From the NCBI RefSeq assembly GCF_003925875.1, contig NZ_AP019309.1, positions 1,736,001-1,800,000 of the forward strand: a DNA stretch of 64,000 bases. The letters are read 5' to 3'. Shown piece by piece: positions 1 to 8,580 of this stretch. The notes below the pieces were generated by a model. That model made no database searches and was not told the DNA's origin. It saw nothing but the letters and a program-made list of their open reading frames with translations. This DNA comes from Intestinibaculum porci. GTDB lineage: Bacteria; Bacillota_I; Bacilli_A; Erysipelotrichales; Coprobacillaceae. The position numbers and the translations under genes were made by a program. Position 1 is the first letter of the stretch, and every line of letters starts with the position of its first letter.

Positions 1-219
1 ACGCAGTTCATCATTGACATTAAAGAAGTTCAGCGTCCGGGTTTTACCAGGTGTCGAAGACACCTTGGCAAGACCTTCGGTATGGGTAATAGTATTAATA
101 AAGCTTGATTTTCCGACATTAGAGCGACCAGCCATAATGAACTCTGGTTCATCACCGGCAGGCCACTGTGACTCCCAGGCAGCACAGCAGATAAATTCTG
201 CTTTTTTAATGGTATACAT
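1..219 (-). CDS. engB: Ribosome-biogenesis GTPase EngB/YsxC (N-terminal part)
   Basis: Only the first 73 codons are in the window; the gene runs off the left edge. The translation begins MYTIKKAEFICC and shows the G1 P-loop GRSNVGKSSFIN at about residues 33-44, followed by SSTPGKTRTLNFF, the switch I region typical of the YihA/YsxC family. Members of the family assist assembly of the large ribosomal subunit. The start at 219 is supported by an AGGTGA ribosome binding site 5-6 bases upstream. The gene begins 9 bases after the lon stop codon, the same lon-ysxC order as in Bacillus, so the two are probably co-transcribed. Confidence 0.93.
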   Translation of the reverse strand, partial: MYTIKKAEFICCAAWESQWPAGDEPEFIMAGRSNVGKSSFINTITHTEGLAKVSSTPGKTRTLNFFNVNDELR

Positions 220-228
220 CGTCTTCAC

Positions 229-2550
229 CTATTTCGCCAAAGCGTTTTCTAAGACGGTATCAATATGATCCGCTAAGATAATCTTAAGATCTTTACGGAC
301 AGATTCTGGAATATCATCGATATCCTTTTCATTATCCTTTGGAATAATGATCGTTGAAATACCAGAGCGGTGTGCAGAAATAGATTTTTCCTTTAATCCG
401 CCAATTGGTAAGACTTCACCCGTTAAGGTAATTTCACCAGTCATCGCCACATCGTTACGTACTGGCGTTTTGGTGAATGATGAATAGAGCGCGGTTGTTA
501 AAGTGACCCCGGCACTTGGTCCATCTTTCTTGACCGCCCCTTCTGGGACATGAATATGAATATCCTGTTTTTCGAAATCTTTTTCACTTAAGCCATATTT
601 TTCCGCATTCGCTTTCATATAGTCTAAGGCGATCGAAGCGGATTCTTTCATGACATCCCCTAACTGGCCTGTCACAATAAATTTGCCAGAACCTGGGAAG
701 TGGTTCACTTCAATCGGCAGAATATCGCCGCCAAACTGCGTCCAGGCTAAGCCTGTGACAACACCAATCTGGTTTTCTTTCATCTTCTTTGTATGATCGA
801 AGATCGCTTTGCCTAAGTAACCTTCCAGATCTTCCACCTTAATGGTGATATTATCTGGATGATCTTTTAAGATTTTTAAGACAGATTTACGCATCAGCGC
901 TGCGATCAGACGTTCTAACTGACGCACCCCAGCTTCACGGGTGTAATGCTGGATGATGTACATAATGGTCTCATCTTCAATAGTGATCTGTTCTGGTTTA
1001 AGGCCATGTACTTTCAATTCTTTAGGAATGAGATGACGACGGGCAATTTCCACCTTTTCCTGTTCCGTATAAGAAGAAAGTTCGATAATTTCGAGACGGT
1101 CTCTTAATGGTCCCGGAATGGTGCTTAAATCATTGGCTGTTGCAATGAATAAGACCTGTGATAAATCATAGGGTTCCTCGATATAATTATCAGAGAAGAA
1201 TGAGTTCTGCTCAGGGTCTAAGACTTCCAGCATCGCAGCTGTAGGATCACCTTTGTAGTCGCTCGCCATCTTATCAATTTCATCTAATAAGAAAACCGGA
1301 TTGACGACACCGGCACGTTTCATGCCCTGAATAATACGACCAGGCATTGAGCCTAAGTACGTACGACGATGACCACGGATTTCTGATTCATCAGTAACGC
1401 CGCCTAAGGATGCTTTCACAAACTTACGGCCTAAAGCATGGGCAATCGATTTTGCAATCGAAGTTTTCCCGGTTCCTGGCGGACCGACTAAACAGATAAT
1501 TGGCGCATTGAGTGACTGCGTCATCTGTTTCACTGCTAAGTGTTCCACGATTCTTTCTTTTGGTTTTTTCAGACCATAATGATCACCATCTAAGATCGCT
1601 TCAACATCGGCGATGTCTTGATTATCTTCGGTCTTTTCCCACCAAGGAAGTTTGATCACCCAGTCAATGTAAGTGCGGATGACATTGGCTTCTGGGGAAG
1701 AGGCTGGCATCATTTCATAACGCGTTAATTCTTCTGTTAACTTGTCTTTGATATTTTGTGGATAAGGGTTTTCCTTGATCTTTTTACGGATCGCATCGAC
1801 ATCATCTTCGCCGTTAGGAACATCCCCTAATTCTTCTTTAATCGCTTTTAGACGTTCACGTAAGTAGAATTCCTTCTGATTTTCATCGATAGATTTCTTA
1901 ACTTTTTCGTTGATCGTTGATTCGATTTCATTAATTGTCTTTTCTTTCTGCATGCTTGCAAGAACTAATAAAAGACGTTTATTGATATCGGCTTCTTCTA
2001 AGATTTTCTGTCTTTCGTTGAGATCGATATTCATATACTGGCCAATCGCATCAGCGAGTTCCGACGCGCTTAAGCCCTGTGAAATATTGGCATAGAGTTC
2101 ACGTGGGAATAAGTTGACATTCCGATTGATATACTGCATCTGTTCCGTAATCTTACGTACTAAAGCTGTTTCTTCGTTAGGATCGCCAGGAATATCTTCA
2201 AGATATTTTACTCTTGCGAAGTAACATCCTTCTTTTTCATAGAAGAATAAGATTTCGCAGCGCTTTTCCCCGGCGCTCGTCAGCTTGATGGTCCCATGGT
2301 TATCTTTTTTTACCCGTCTGACAATTTTGCAGACAGTCCCATAGTGATAGATCGTATCAAAGTTGATTTCTTCCTCTAATGGGTGAATCTGCGATACGAA
2401 TACAATATTGCCATCATAGAGATCTGTCGCATTGCTGATGGCCTTTAACGAAAAAGGACGGCCAACATCCATCGCACTTTCGTGCCCTGGGAAGACTAAC
2501 ATGCCACGCGTACAAATCACTGGCAGATCAAGTGTCATTGTATCATCCAT
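229..2550 (-). CDS. lon: ATP-dependent protease La (Lon)
   Basis: The 773-residue protein has the full LonA layout. It has an N-terminal substrate-recognition domain (about 1-205), a coiled helical linker, an AAA+ module with Walker A GPPGTGKTS (about 352-360) and Walker B FLLDEIDKM, and a C-terminal Ser-Lys protease domain. The catalytic serine lies in KDGPSAGV and the lysine in GGLKEKSISAH. It degrades misfolded and regulatory proteins in the cytosol. A very strong AAGGAGGT site precedes the start. It lies between tig and engB; the clpX gene often found beside tig in Bacillota is absent here. A hairpin upstream suggests partial uncoupling from tig. Confidence 0.98.
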   Translation of the reverse strand: MDDTMTLDLPVICTRGMLVFPGHESAMDVGRPFSLKAISNATDLYDGNIVFVSQIHPLEEEINFDTIYHYGTVCKIVRRVKKDNHGTIKLTSAGEKRCEILFFYEKEGCYFARVKYLEDIPGDPNEETALVRKITEQMQYINRNVNLFPRELYANISQGLSASELADAIGQYMNIDLNERQKILEEADINKRLLLVLASMQKEKTINEIESTINEKVKKSIDENQKEFYLRERLKAIKEELGDVPNGEDDVDAIRKKIKENPYPQNIKDKLTEELTRYEMMPASSPEANVIRTYIDWVIKLPWWEKTEDNQDIADVEAILDGDHYGLKKPKERIVEHLAVKQMTQSLNAPIICLVGPPGTGKTSIAKSIAHALGRKFVKASLGGVTDESEIRGHRRTYLGSMPGRIIQGMKRAGVVNPVFLLDEIDKMASDYKGDPTAAMLEVLDPEQNSFFSDNYIEEPYDLSQVLFIATANDLSTIPGPLRDRLEIIELSSYTEQEKVEIARRHLIPKELKVHGLKPEQITIEDETIMYIIQHYTREAGVRQLERLIAALMRKSVLKILKDHPDNITIKVEDLEGYLGKAIFDHTKKMKENQIGVVTGLAWTQFGGDILPIEVNHFPGSGKFIVTGQLGDVMKESASIALDYMKANAEKYGLSEKDFEKQDIHIHVPEGAVKKDGPSAGVTLTTALYSSFTKTPVRNDVAMTGEITLTGEVLPIGGLKEKSISAHRSGISTIIIPKDNEKDIDDIPESVRKDLKIILADHIDTVLENALAK

Positions 2551-2581
2551 AGGTATACCTCCTTATATCATTTGTGAAAAC

Positions 2582-2603
2582 AAGGCGCTTAGTCAAGCGC
2601 CTT
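2582..2603 (-). terminator. Hairpin between tig and lon
   Basis: A 7-bp GC-rich stem (AAGGCGC/GCGCCTT) with an 8-base loop lies between the tig stop and the lon start. On the minus strand it is followed by TGTTTTC, so it may act as a weak terminator or attenuator that reduces read-through from tig into lon. Confidence 0.55.
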
Positions 2604-2629
2604 ATTGTACACTTATTTGTTTTGCGTTG

Positions 2630-3913
2630 TTATTTTGCTACGTTTTCTTTCACAAAATCAAGAGCTTTCTGGTTAGCGATATCAGCTTTTAAGCGTTCTT
2701 CGTTACCAGTGAAGATCTTTCTGATTTCATCAGCATCACGGCTGTAGATTTCTGCTAATTCTTTGATCTGGTTATCGTAGTCTTCATCAGAAACTTCGAT
2801 GTTTTCTGCCTTAGCGACAGCAGCGATAATCACCTGGAATTTAACACGTTTTTCAGCGTCTTCCTTCATTGATTCTTTTAAGCTTTCCTGAGTCTGACCA
2901 GTGAACTGGCAGTATAAATCTAAGTTCATACCCTGACGCGCTAAGTTATCGCTTAATTCAGAGACCATTCCCTGAATTTCTGTTTCAACCATTGCATCAG
3001 GTACTTCAACAGGGTTTGCTTCAATTAACGCATCAACGATATCGTTCATGAACTGATTTTCCGCATCCTGTTTTTTGCTTTCTCTTAATGTTTCTTTGAT
3101 GTTATCTTTTAACTGATCTAATGTTTCGACACCATCGATGTTAACATCTTTTGCTAATTCATCATCGATTGCTGGTAAGATCTTTGCTTTGATTTCATGA
3201 ACTTTAACTTTGAAGACAACAGGAGCACCCGCTAAATCTTTAACCTGATAATCTTCTGGGAAAGTGACGTTGATTTCTTTTTCTTCGCCGACTTTCATCC
3301 CGATTAACTGTTCTTCAAAGCCAGGAATGAATGAACCTGAACCGATTTCTAATGGGTAGTTTTCACCCTTGCCGCCGTCAAATGCAACGCCGTCTTTGAA
3401 ACCTTCGAAATCGATATTAGCGGTATCGCCTTCAGCGACTTCACCATCATTCTTCACTTCTAATTCAGCGAATTCATTCTGGTACTGAGCTAAACGTTCA
3501 TCAATTTCTTTAGCAGTCACACGAACTGCTTTCTTTTTAACATTTAAGTCTTTATATTGTTTTAATTCAACTTCCGGAGCAACTGGTGCTGTGAAAGTGA
3601 TTTCTAATTCGTCTTCTGTCATCTTATCGATGTTAGCTGTTGGCTGGCCAACTGGTTCAATATTATTATCTAAGAAAATAGCAGCGTATGAAGTCTGTAA
3701 GATTTCATCTGCAGCTTCTGATAATAATGCCTGTTTACCAACTTTAGCCTTGATTAAATTAGCTGGAACATGACCCTTTCTAAAGCCATCGATCTGCGCT
3801 GTAGCCGCGATCTTCTTTAAAGCTTTTTTCTGAGCTTCTTTCCATTCTTCAGCGGTGAAAGTAGCTTTCACTTCAACCATGCTTTTTTCAAGTTTTTTAA
3901 CAGTTGTTTCCAT
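2630..3913 (-). CDS. tig: Trigger factor, ribosome-bound chaperone
   Basis: The protein is 427 residues, the usual length. The ribosome-docking signature GFRKGHVP is at residues 43-50. An FKBP-type prolyl isomerase domain follows at about 155-245 (with DTANIDFEGFKDG and IPGFEEQLIGMKVGE), then a helical C-terminal chaperone domain. It binds nascent chains at the ribosome exit tunnel and helps them fold. The start has GGAGAA upstream with about 10 bases of spacing. A clear sigma-A-like promoter lies just upstream, so tig heads this transcription unit, with lon and engB downstream. Confidence 0.98.
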   Translation of the reverse strand: METTVKKLEKSMVEVKATFTAEEWKEAQKKALKKIAATAQIDGFRKGHVPANLIKAKVGKQALLSEAADEILQTSYAAIFLDNNIEPVGQPTANIDKMTEDELEITFTAPVAPEVELKQYKDLNVKKKAVRVTAKEIDERLAQYQNEFAELEVKNDGEVAEGDTANIDFEGFKDGVAFDGGKGENYPLEIGSGSFIPGFEEQLIGMKVGEEKEINVTFPEDYQVKDLAGAPVVFKVKVHEIKAKILPAIDDELAKDVNIDGVETLDQLKDNIKETLRESKKQDAENQFMNDIVDALIEANPVEVPDAMVETEIQGMVSELSDNLARQGMNLDLYCQFTGQTQESLKESMKEDAEKRVKFQVIIAAVAKAENIEVSDEDYDNQIKELAEIYSRDADEIRKIFTGNEERLKADIANQKALDFVKENVAK

Positions 3914-3944
3914 TTACAATAATTCTCCTTTTTTACACTAACGT

Positions 3945-3973
3945 ATTATACATGAATAGTCACTTGTTTGCAA
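3945..3973 (-). promoter_or_regulatory. Sigma-A-like promoter of tig
   Basis: On the minus strand a -35 box TTGCAA (3968-3973) and a perfect -10 box TATAAT (3945-3950) are separated by 17 bases. They lie about 30 bases upstream of the tig start codon. Confidence 0.8.
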
Positions 3974-3981
3974 GGCCTTTA

Positions 3982-4899
3982 TCACTCTATTTCCTTGAGT
4001 GCTAAAAGCATATTTTCAACCTGTGACATCGATACGTTATAAGCGATTTCTAAGTCCATTTCATCGACTTCAATATTTTGCAGCGTTGCCACATAATAAT
4101 GTAAAGCCGCTGCAACTAAACTATACTCATCTTCATAAATATCTTTTGGATAGATGACATATAAGTAATACTCTAAGTAATCTAAGCACTGATTTAAGAG
4201 ACTGGCATTTTCATCCTCTAAAACGCGTACTAATTCCTTACCGATGCCATTATAGCACATCTGCTCTAATACTAATGGGCTATATGAAGGATTAAAGGTA
4301 TAGTAGTCATGAAATTTTGATACTTCTAATTCTTCATCAACCTGCTGTTCAATCAGCGTTTCCATAATCAGCGTTTTCGCAAATGGCGGTTTCTTCGGAT
4401 TTTCTAAGTACTGACGAATACTTGGCATGAGAATGCGGACATTGAGCTGCTGGAGCTGATCTAAAGCCATATAAAGCAGATCATCATTGACATCATCTTT
4501 ATTTAAGATCACTTCAATTTCCTCACTAGAGAAAATCTGTTTCTTCTCATTACCGTACGCCGCATCCTGCTTGGCTAATAAAATCTCATCATAAGCCGTA
4601 TTGAAGGCATTTTCATATTCATAAGGAATATAGGGCATCGATAACTCTTCAATGAGAATATTGATCGCTTCCTCATAATCTTCGCATTCCTTTAAGCTCA
4701 TGATATACTGTCCAACGACATCATAGTAAGTTTCCTTAGCGACCGCTTTCGCGGCTTTCCCTTCTAACTTCGCCTTTTCAAATTCTCCTAAACTATTAAG
4801 ACAAATGAGACGTTTAAGACGGACTTCTTCATCACTTAAATCTGCGAGTTTTTCTAATGCGGCAGCGTATTGCCCCGCAGCCATTAATTCATCGATCAT
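3982..4899 (-). CDS. TPR-like protein of unknown function (DUF3196-like)
   Basis: The 305-residue protein is acidic and almost entirely helical in character, with repeated paired helices (for example AALEKLADLSDEEVRLKRL and EEAINILIEELSMPY) that suggest a TPR-type scaffold. No catalytic motif or membrane segment is visible. From memory it resembles the DUF3196 family, reported in Mycoplasma and Erysipelotrichia, but this was not verified. It starts after an AGGTG site and lies upstream of the tig promoter in the same orientation. A TPR fold would suggest protein-protein interaction; no role can be assigned. Confidence 0.75.
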   Translation of the reverse strand: MIDELMAAGQYAAALEKLADLSDEEVRLKRLICLNSLGEFEKAKLEGKAAKAVAKETYYDVVGQYIMSLKECEDYEEAINILIEELSMPYIPYEYENAFNTAYDEILLAKQDAAYGNEKKQIFSSEEIEVILNKDDVNDDLLYMALDQLQQLNVRILMPSIRQYLENPKKPPFAKTLIMETLIEQQVDEELEVSKFHDYYTFNPSYSPLVLEQMCYNGIGKELVRVLEDENASLLNQCLDYLEYYLYVIYPKDIYEDEYSLVAAALHYYVATLQNIEVDEMDLEIAYNVSMSQVENMLLALKEIE

Positions 4900-4909
4900 T
4901 ATTACACCT

Positions 4910-4925
4910 AGCAGCCAAGGCTGCT
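4910..4925 (-). repeat. Short inverted repeat before the TPR-like gene
   Basis: AGCAGCC and GGCTGCT, separated by two bases, form a compact stem directly upstream of the ribosome binding site of the TPR-like gene. There is no T-run on the minus strand, so it is not a standard terminator. It could be a leader hairpin. Confidence 0.35.
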
Positions 4926-4991
4926 TCCTTTCTACAGTTTAACTCTACATCATAATCATCATTATGAACTGAGTATGAACACCATAAGAAA

Positions 4992-5017
4992 ATGTGATGA
5001 AAAATATTCATCACATC
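4992..5017 (-). terminator. Rho-independent terminator after pfkA
   Basis: A 10-bp stem (ATGTGATGAA/TTCATCACAT) with a 6-base AT loop is followed on the minus strand by TTTCTTA. It sits about 50 bases downstream of the pfkA stop. Confidence 0.75.
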
Positions 5018-5068
5018 TTAGGCATTGTTATTCTATCAAATTTTTTTCTCGATGACAAATCCTATACT

Positions 5069-6187
5069 CTATTCATCACCAAAAGAAACACCCATGGCTT
5101 TCGCATCACGCACTAATTCGCCATTTGGATCAACATGTTTCTGCTGACCAACTTTCGCAGCCCCGATGACTTCTTCTAAAGAAGTGTAACCCATCTTGTC
5201 ACCATTAATAGTCACGACATTACCAAACTTGCCTTCTGCGATTAAATCGGCCGCTGCCACGCCGTAACGGATCGATAAAATACGGTCATAAGGGGTAATA
5301 TCACCGCCACGGATAATATGGCCGGGGTTCACGCTGCGCACTTCATGATTAGGAATACGTTTTTCTAATTCGTTTTCTAACTGTTTTGCGATCCCGCCTA
5401 AACGTACTGGGTCTGGAGAATCTTCAACGATCTTGCCGATCACCTTTGTTCCATCCGCATATTTAGCGCCTTCGGCAACCGCAATGACAGTATAAGGTAA
5501 GCCTGCTTCATCACGGCGTTTGATCGCTTCGACGATATGATCAACGCTAAATGGAATTTCCGGAATCAGACAGATTCCAGCATTGCCCGCTAAACCGGCA
5601 TATAAAGTGATCCAGCCAGCATCACGGCCCATTAATTCGCAAAGAATGACACGATGATGGGATTTGGCCGTTGTCTGCAGACGATCAATAAATTCCGTCC
5701 CGACACTCATCGCACTCATGAAACCATAAGTGACATCCGTACTTGCTAAATCGTTATCCATTGTTTTAGGGACACCGATGACATTGACACCCTTACGTGA
5801 GAAGTCACGAGCACTTGTTAAAGTGCCGTCACCACCTAAAACAACTAAGACATCAACGCCATCTTTCTTTAAGTTTTCGACGCCAACATCAGAGACATCT
5901 TTCTTTACTTTGCCGCCATGACCATCATCAACGAGATAATCAAATAGATTATCTTTATTTGAAGAATAAAGAATGGTGCCCCCTTCTTTATAAATATCTT
6001 CCACTTTATCTAATGTGAGTTCGACATAGTTATTGGTGTATAATCCACGATAGCCAAAAACAAAGCCAATGACTTCCCAGCCATATTTTGTAATCGCAGT
6101 TTTCGTAATCGTACGAATGACGGCGTTAAGACCCGGGCAGTCACCTCCGCCAGATAATAATGCGATTCTTTTTACTTTCTTTTCCAT
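5069..6187 (-). CDS. pfkA: 6-phosphofructokinase
   Basis: This 372-residue PfkA-family protein phosphorylates fructose 6-phosphate in glycolysis. Visible motifs are GGGDCPGLNAVIR at the phosphate-binding N terminus, LGGDGTLTSA, GVPKTMDNDL carrying the catalytic aspartate, and MGRDAGWI. The ATG at 6187 is chosen because GGAGG lies 5 bases before it; a TTG four codons upstream lacks a site. It is longer than the roughly 320-residue Bacillus enzyme. It combines GGDG (as in ATP enzymes) with PKTMDND (Lys as in PPi enzymes), so the phosphoryl donor is uncertain. It has its own promoter and terminator. Confidence 0.93.
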   Translation of the reverse strand: MEKKVKRIALLSGGGDCPGLNAVIRTITKTAITKYGWEVIGFVFGYRGLYTNNYVELTLDKVEDIYKEGGTILYSSNKDNLFDYLVDDGHGGKVKKDVSDVGVENLKKDGVDVLVVLGGDGTLTSARDFSRKGVNVIGVPKTMDNDLASTDVTYGFMSAMSVGTEFIDRLQTTAKSHHRVILCELMGRDAGWITLYAGLAGNAGICLIPEIPFSVDHIVEAIKRRDEAGLPYTVIAVAEGAKYADGTKVIGKIVEDSPDPVRLGGIAKQLENELEKRIPNHEVRSVNPGHIIRGGDITPYDRILSIRYGVAAADLIAEGKFGNVVTINGDKMGYTSLEEVIGAAKVGQQKHVDPNGELVRDAKAMGVSFGDE

Positions 6188-6239
6188 ATTAACCTCCAAA
6201 GTGTAATCATTAATTTTCGACCATTAACTCTACCTACTA

Positions 6240-6268
6240 ATTATACAATTTGTATGAAACATTGACAA
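6240..6268 (-). promoter_or_regulatory. Strong sigma-A-like promoter of pfkA
   Basis: On the minus strand the -35 box TTGTCA (6263-6268) and the perfect -10 box TATAAT (6240-6245) are separated by exactly 17 bases. They lie about 50 bases upstream of the pfkA start. Confidence 0.88.
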
Positions 6269-6353
6269 GAAGATTTGTAAACGTTATCATGATTATTTTC
6301 ACAAAGTTTCATAAATAGGCCTTAATCGCTTACATTTTTTCTTTTTTCAAAAT

Positions 6354-6378
6354 AAAAAAAGACAAGCGCAAACTTGTC
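6354..6378 (-). terminator. Terminator after the first tcdA-like gene
   Basis: The stem GACAAG/CTTGTC with a 6-base loop begins inside the stop codon and is followed on the minus strand by a run of seven T. Confidence 0.85.
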
Positions 6379-7139
6379 TACAAACGCTGCCAGGCAAAAT
6401 CTTTGACGATTTCTCCCGCAATCATTAACCCCGCCACACTTGGCACGAAGGAAACGGAACCAGGAATATCCCGGCGATCGGTACATTTACGCGCTGTTCC
6501 AGGTGGACAGATGCAGTGATACAGGCAGGAATTTTCATGGTCATCAACCGGTTTGATCGGTGGTTCTTTGGAATAACAGACTTTGAGCTTTCGAATATGA
6601 CGCTTCTTCAGTTCATGACGCATAACGCGTGCTAAAGGATCATAACTGGTTTTATAAATATCAGTAATTTCCAGCTTGGAAGGATCTAACTTATTTCCTG
6701 CGCCCATGCAGCTGATCACCGGAATACCGCGTTTATCGCATTCTTCAATAATGGAGAGCTTCGCACTGACGGTATCTAAAGCATCAACGACATAATCATA
6801 AGAATCCCAGTTGAAATCATCAGCCTGATCTTTTAAATAAAATGTCTGTTTCTTTTCGACAATCGCTTTACGATTAATATCATGAATACGCTCCTCCGCG
6901 ACATCAATCTTATAATGGCCAACAGAAGAGATCGTCGCTAAAACCTGACGATTGAGATTGGTCAGACAGACACGATCATCATCGATCAATTCGAAATGAT
7001 CAATTCCGCTACGCACTAACCCTTCAATGACATAGCCGCCGACACCGCCAACACCAAAAATGGCAACCTTTTTCCCCGGTAAGCGATTCATCGCTTCCTG
7101 GCCGAATAAAAGTTCTGTTCGTGAAAACTGATTTAACAT
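6378..7139 (-). CDS. tcdA: tRNA threonylcarbamoyladenosine dehydratase-like protein (TcdA/CsdL), copy 1
   Basis: This 253-residue ThiF/E1-like protein has the nucleotide-binding loop FGVGGVGGYV at about 28-37, DDDRVCLTNLNRQ at about 57-69, and a C-terminal GSVSFVPSVAGLMIAG segment typical of TcdA. TcdA enzymes use ATP to cyclise t6A at position 37 of ANN-decoding tRNAs to ct6A. Copy 1 has a cysteine-rich insert (SCLYHCICPPGTARKC at about 205-220) that is missing from copy 2. It has its own promoter and terminator. It is a diverged tandem paralogue of the next gene, so one copy may have a different substrate. Confidence 0.85.
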   Translation of the reverse strand: MLNQFSRTELLFGQEAMNRLPGKKVAIFGVGGVGGYVIEGLVRSGIDHFELIDDDRVCLTNLNRQVLATISSVGHYKIDVAEERIHDINRKAIVEKKQTFYLKDQADDFNWDSYDYVVDALDTVSAKLSIIEECDKRGIPVISCMGAGNKLDPSKLEITDIYKTSYDPLARVMRHELKKRHIRKLKVCYSKEPPIKPVDDHENSCLYHCICPPGTARKCTDRRDIPGSVSFVPSVAGLMIAGEIVKDFAWQRL

Positions 7140-7163
7140 ATCCTACCTCCATAGTATGTTAAT

Positions 7164-7191
7164 ATTATACAAGAAAATGACAAACTGTAAA
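7164..7191 (-). promoter_or_regulatory. Promoter of tcdA copy 1
   Basis: TTTACA (7186-7191) and TATAAT (7164-7169) with a 16-base spacer on the minus strand, about 25 bases before the start codon. It shows that copy 1 can be transcribed separately from copy 2. Confidence 0.75.
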
Positions 7192-7196
7192 GACAA

Positions 7197-7225
7197 TTTA
7201 AAAAAGCACCGATAAAAGGGTGCTT
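7197..7225 (-). terminator. Terminator after tcdA copy 2
   Basis: The stem AAGCACC/GGTGCTT overlaps the stop codon and is followed on the minus strand by TTTTTT. It closes the long priA-to-tcdA operon. Confidence 0.85.
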
Positions 7226-7982
7226 ATACGCCGCCATAAGCGACGCTGTGTGTCAGTTTTCTGACGATATAACCAGCCATCATTAATCCGGCTACGCTCG
7301 GGACAAAAGAAACGGAGCCTGGAATAGCACGGCGCTTACTACCGCTTTCCTGCATCGCCGCGAGCGTTTCTAAATGTTCCTTCGAATAATGCGGAGCCTG
7401 GGGCTTTTCTAAAGAAAAGCAAACCGGGCATTTCGCAATGCGCCGTTTTTTTAATTCATGGCGCATGACTTTCGCTAAGGGATCGACTTTGGTTTTATAA
7501 ATATCATCAATGCGGATGTAGCTTGGATCGATTTTATTGCCCATGCCCATACAGCTGATGATCGGCGTCTTCACTTTCTGACACTCTTCAATAATTGAGA
7601 TTTTCGCTTTGATGGTATCAATTGCATCAGCCACAAAATCATAAGATGCAAAATCAAACTGATCTTTATTTTCAGGCAGATAGAAAGTCTTTTTAACTTC
7701 TACCTGGCAATCAGGATTAATAAGGGCAATACGCTTTTGAAAAAGCTCTACTTTATCTTCTCCAATAACATCACTGGTGGCGATGATCTGGCGATTGAGA
7801 TTAGTCGCATCGACATCATCATGATCAACGATGATCAGATGTCCCACGCCGCTGCGCGCTAAGGCTTCGACAAGGAAGCCGCCAACCCCGCCAACGCCAA
7901 AGACGCAGACAGTGGATTGTTTGAGGGTCTCAATGGCTTCTTCTCCTAAGACAATTGAAGTACGTTCATAAAAAGGATTCAT
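7224..7982 (-). CDS. tcdA: tRNA threonylcarbamoyladenosine dehydratase-like protein (TcdA/CsdL), copy 2
   Basis: The 252-residue ThiF-like protein has FGVGGVGGFL, VDHDDVDATNLNRQ and the same C-terminal GSVSFVPSVAGLMMAG as copy 1. It has a CPVCFSLEKP motif where copy 1 has VCYSKEPP. The ATG at 7982 is chosen because GGAGAG lies just upstream; a longer in-frame extension overlaps thiN and is not supported. It starts one base after the thiN stop codon, so it is the last gene of the priA-thiN operon. The predicted role is ATP-dependent cyclisation of t6A in tRNA. Two copies side by side are unusual. Confidence 0.87.
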   Translation of the reverse strand: MNPFYERTSIVLGEEAIETLKQSTVCVFGVGGVGGFLVEALARSGVGHLIIVDHDDVDATNLNRQIIATSDVIGEDKVELFQKRIALINPDCQVEVKKTFYLPENKDQFDFASYDFVADAIDTIKAKISIIEECQKVKTPIISCMGMGNKIDPSYIRIDDIYKTKVDPLAKVMRHELKKRRIAKCPVCFSLEKPQAPHYSKEHLETLAAMQESGSKRRAIPGSVSFVPSVAGLMMAGYIVRKLTHSVAYGGV

Positions 7983-7983
7983 A

Positions 7984-8580
7984 CTACTCTCCTTCATTAT
8001 TTGTTTGTAAGAAAAGGACCGCTTCACTATTATCAATGAGGACATAATCTTCACAGGTATTGGATACGCAAAGCGGATCAAACGGTTTCAGAAGATAATG
8101 ATCTAACGGATACTGACAATGGTTTAAGGATAAAACCGTATCCTTAAGTGCAAAAAGCGAAAAGTAATCATCAGTCACAGGTATATGATGATGACCTTTA
8201 GGCAAATAGGTAATCTTGTTTTGGCGATCATAAAGAGTGATCTTCGTATCCGGGTACTGCACTAACAGACATAGCGCCGCAAGCATATGATCGGCGCGGC
8301 CGCCTAAAACGCCATAAACATCAATCTCATCATGCCCCTGTGCAATAGCGTATTTGATGGCTAACGCCGTATCGGTATCATCTTTCTGCACCGGATGACG
8401 TTCTACCTGTAAATCTTCTAATAGCTTTTGATCTTCTAAAGAATCAAAATCACCAATAGCCAGCAGCGGCTTAATCCCCTGCTTATACAAATGGGCTAAG
8501 CCCCCATCCACCGCAATATAATCAATCCGCTGATCTTTCACCGGGCCATTATCCATGGCCGCATATAAACCTATTCTCAT
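7984..8580 (-). CDS. thiN: Thiamine pyrophosphokinase
   Basis: The 198-residue protein carries the conserved N-terminal blocks DYIAVDGGLAHL and AIGDFDSL, and QKDDTDTALAI and YGVLGGRADHML, which form the substrate site of thiamine pyrophosphokinases. It converts thiamine and ATP to thiamine diphosphate. The start overlaps the rpe stop by four bases (ATGA), indicating translational coupling. The rsgA-rpe-thiN order is the standard Bacillota arrangement. Confidence 0.93.
   Translation of the reverse strand: MRIGLYAAMDNGPVKDQRIDYIAVDGGLAHLYKQGIKPLLAIGDFDSLEDQKLLEDLQVERHPVQKDDTDTALAIKYAIAQGHDEIDVYGVLGGRADHMLAALCLLVQYPDTKITLYDRQNKITYLPKGHHHIPVTDDYFSLFALKDTVLSLNHCQYPLDHYLLKPFDPLCVSNTCEDYVLIDNSEAVLFLQTNNEGE

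Noticed and set aside
3990-4002. GAGTGCTAA, half of a CIRCE heat-shock operator, near tig
   Set aside because: The matching half TTAGCACTC at the proper spacing is absent, and the sequence lies inside the end of the TPR-like gene.
8079-8085. N-terminal extension of tcdA copy 2 up to 8081
   Set aside because: It would overlap thiN by about 100 bases, and the start at 7982 has a proper ribosome binding site and matches copy 1.
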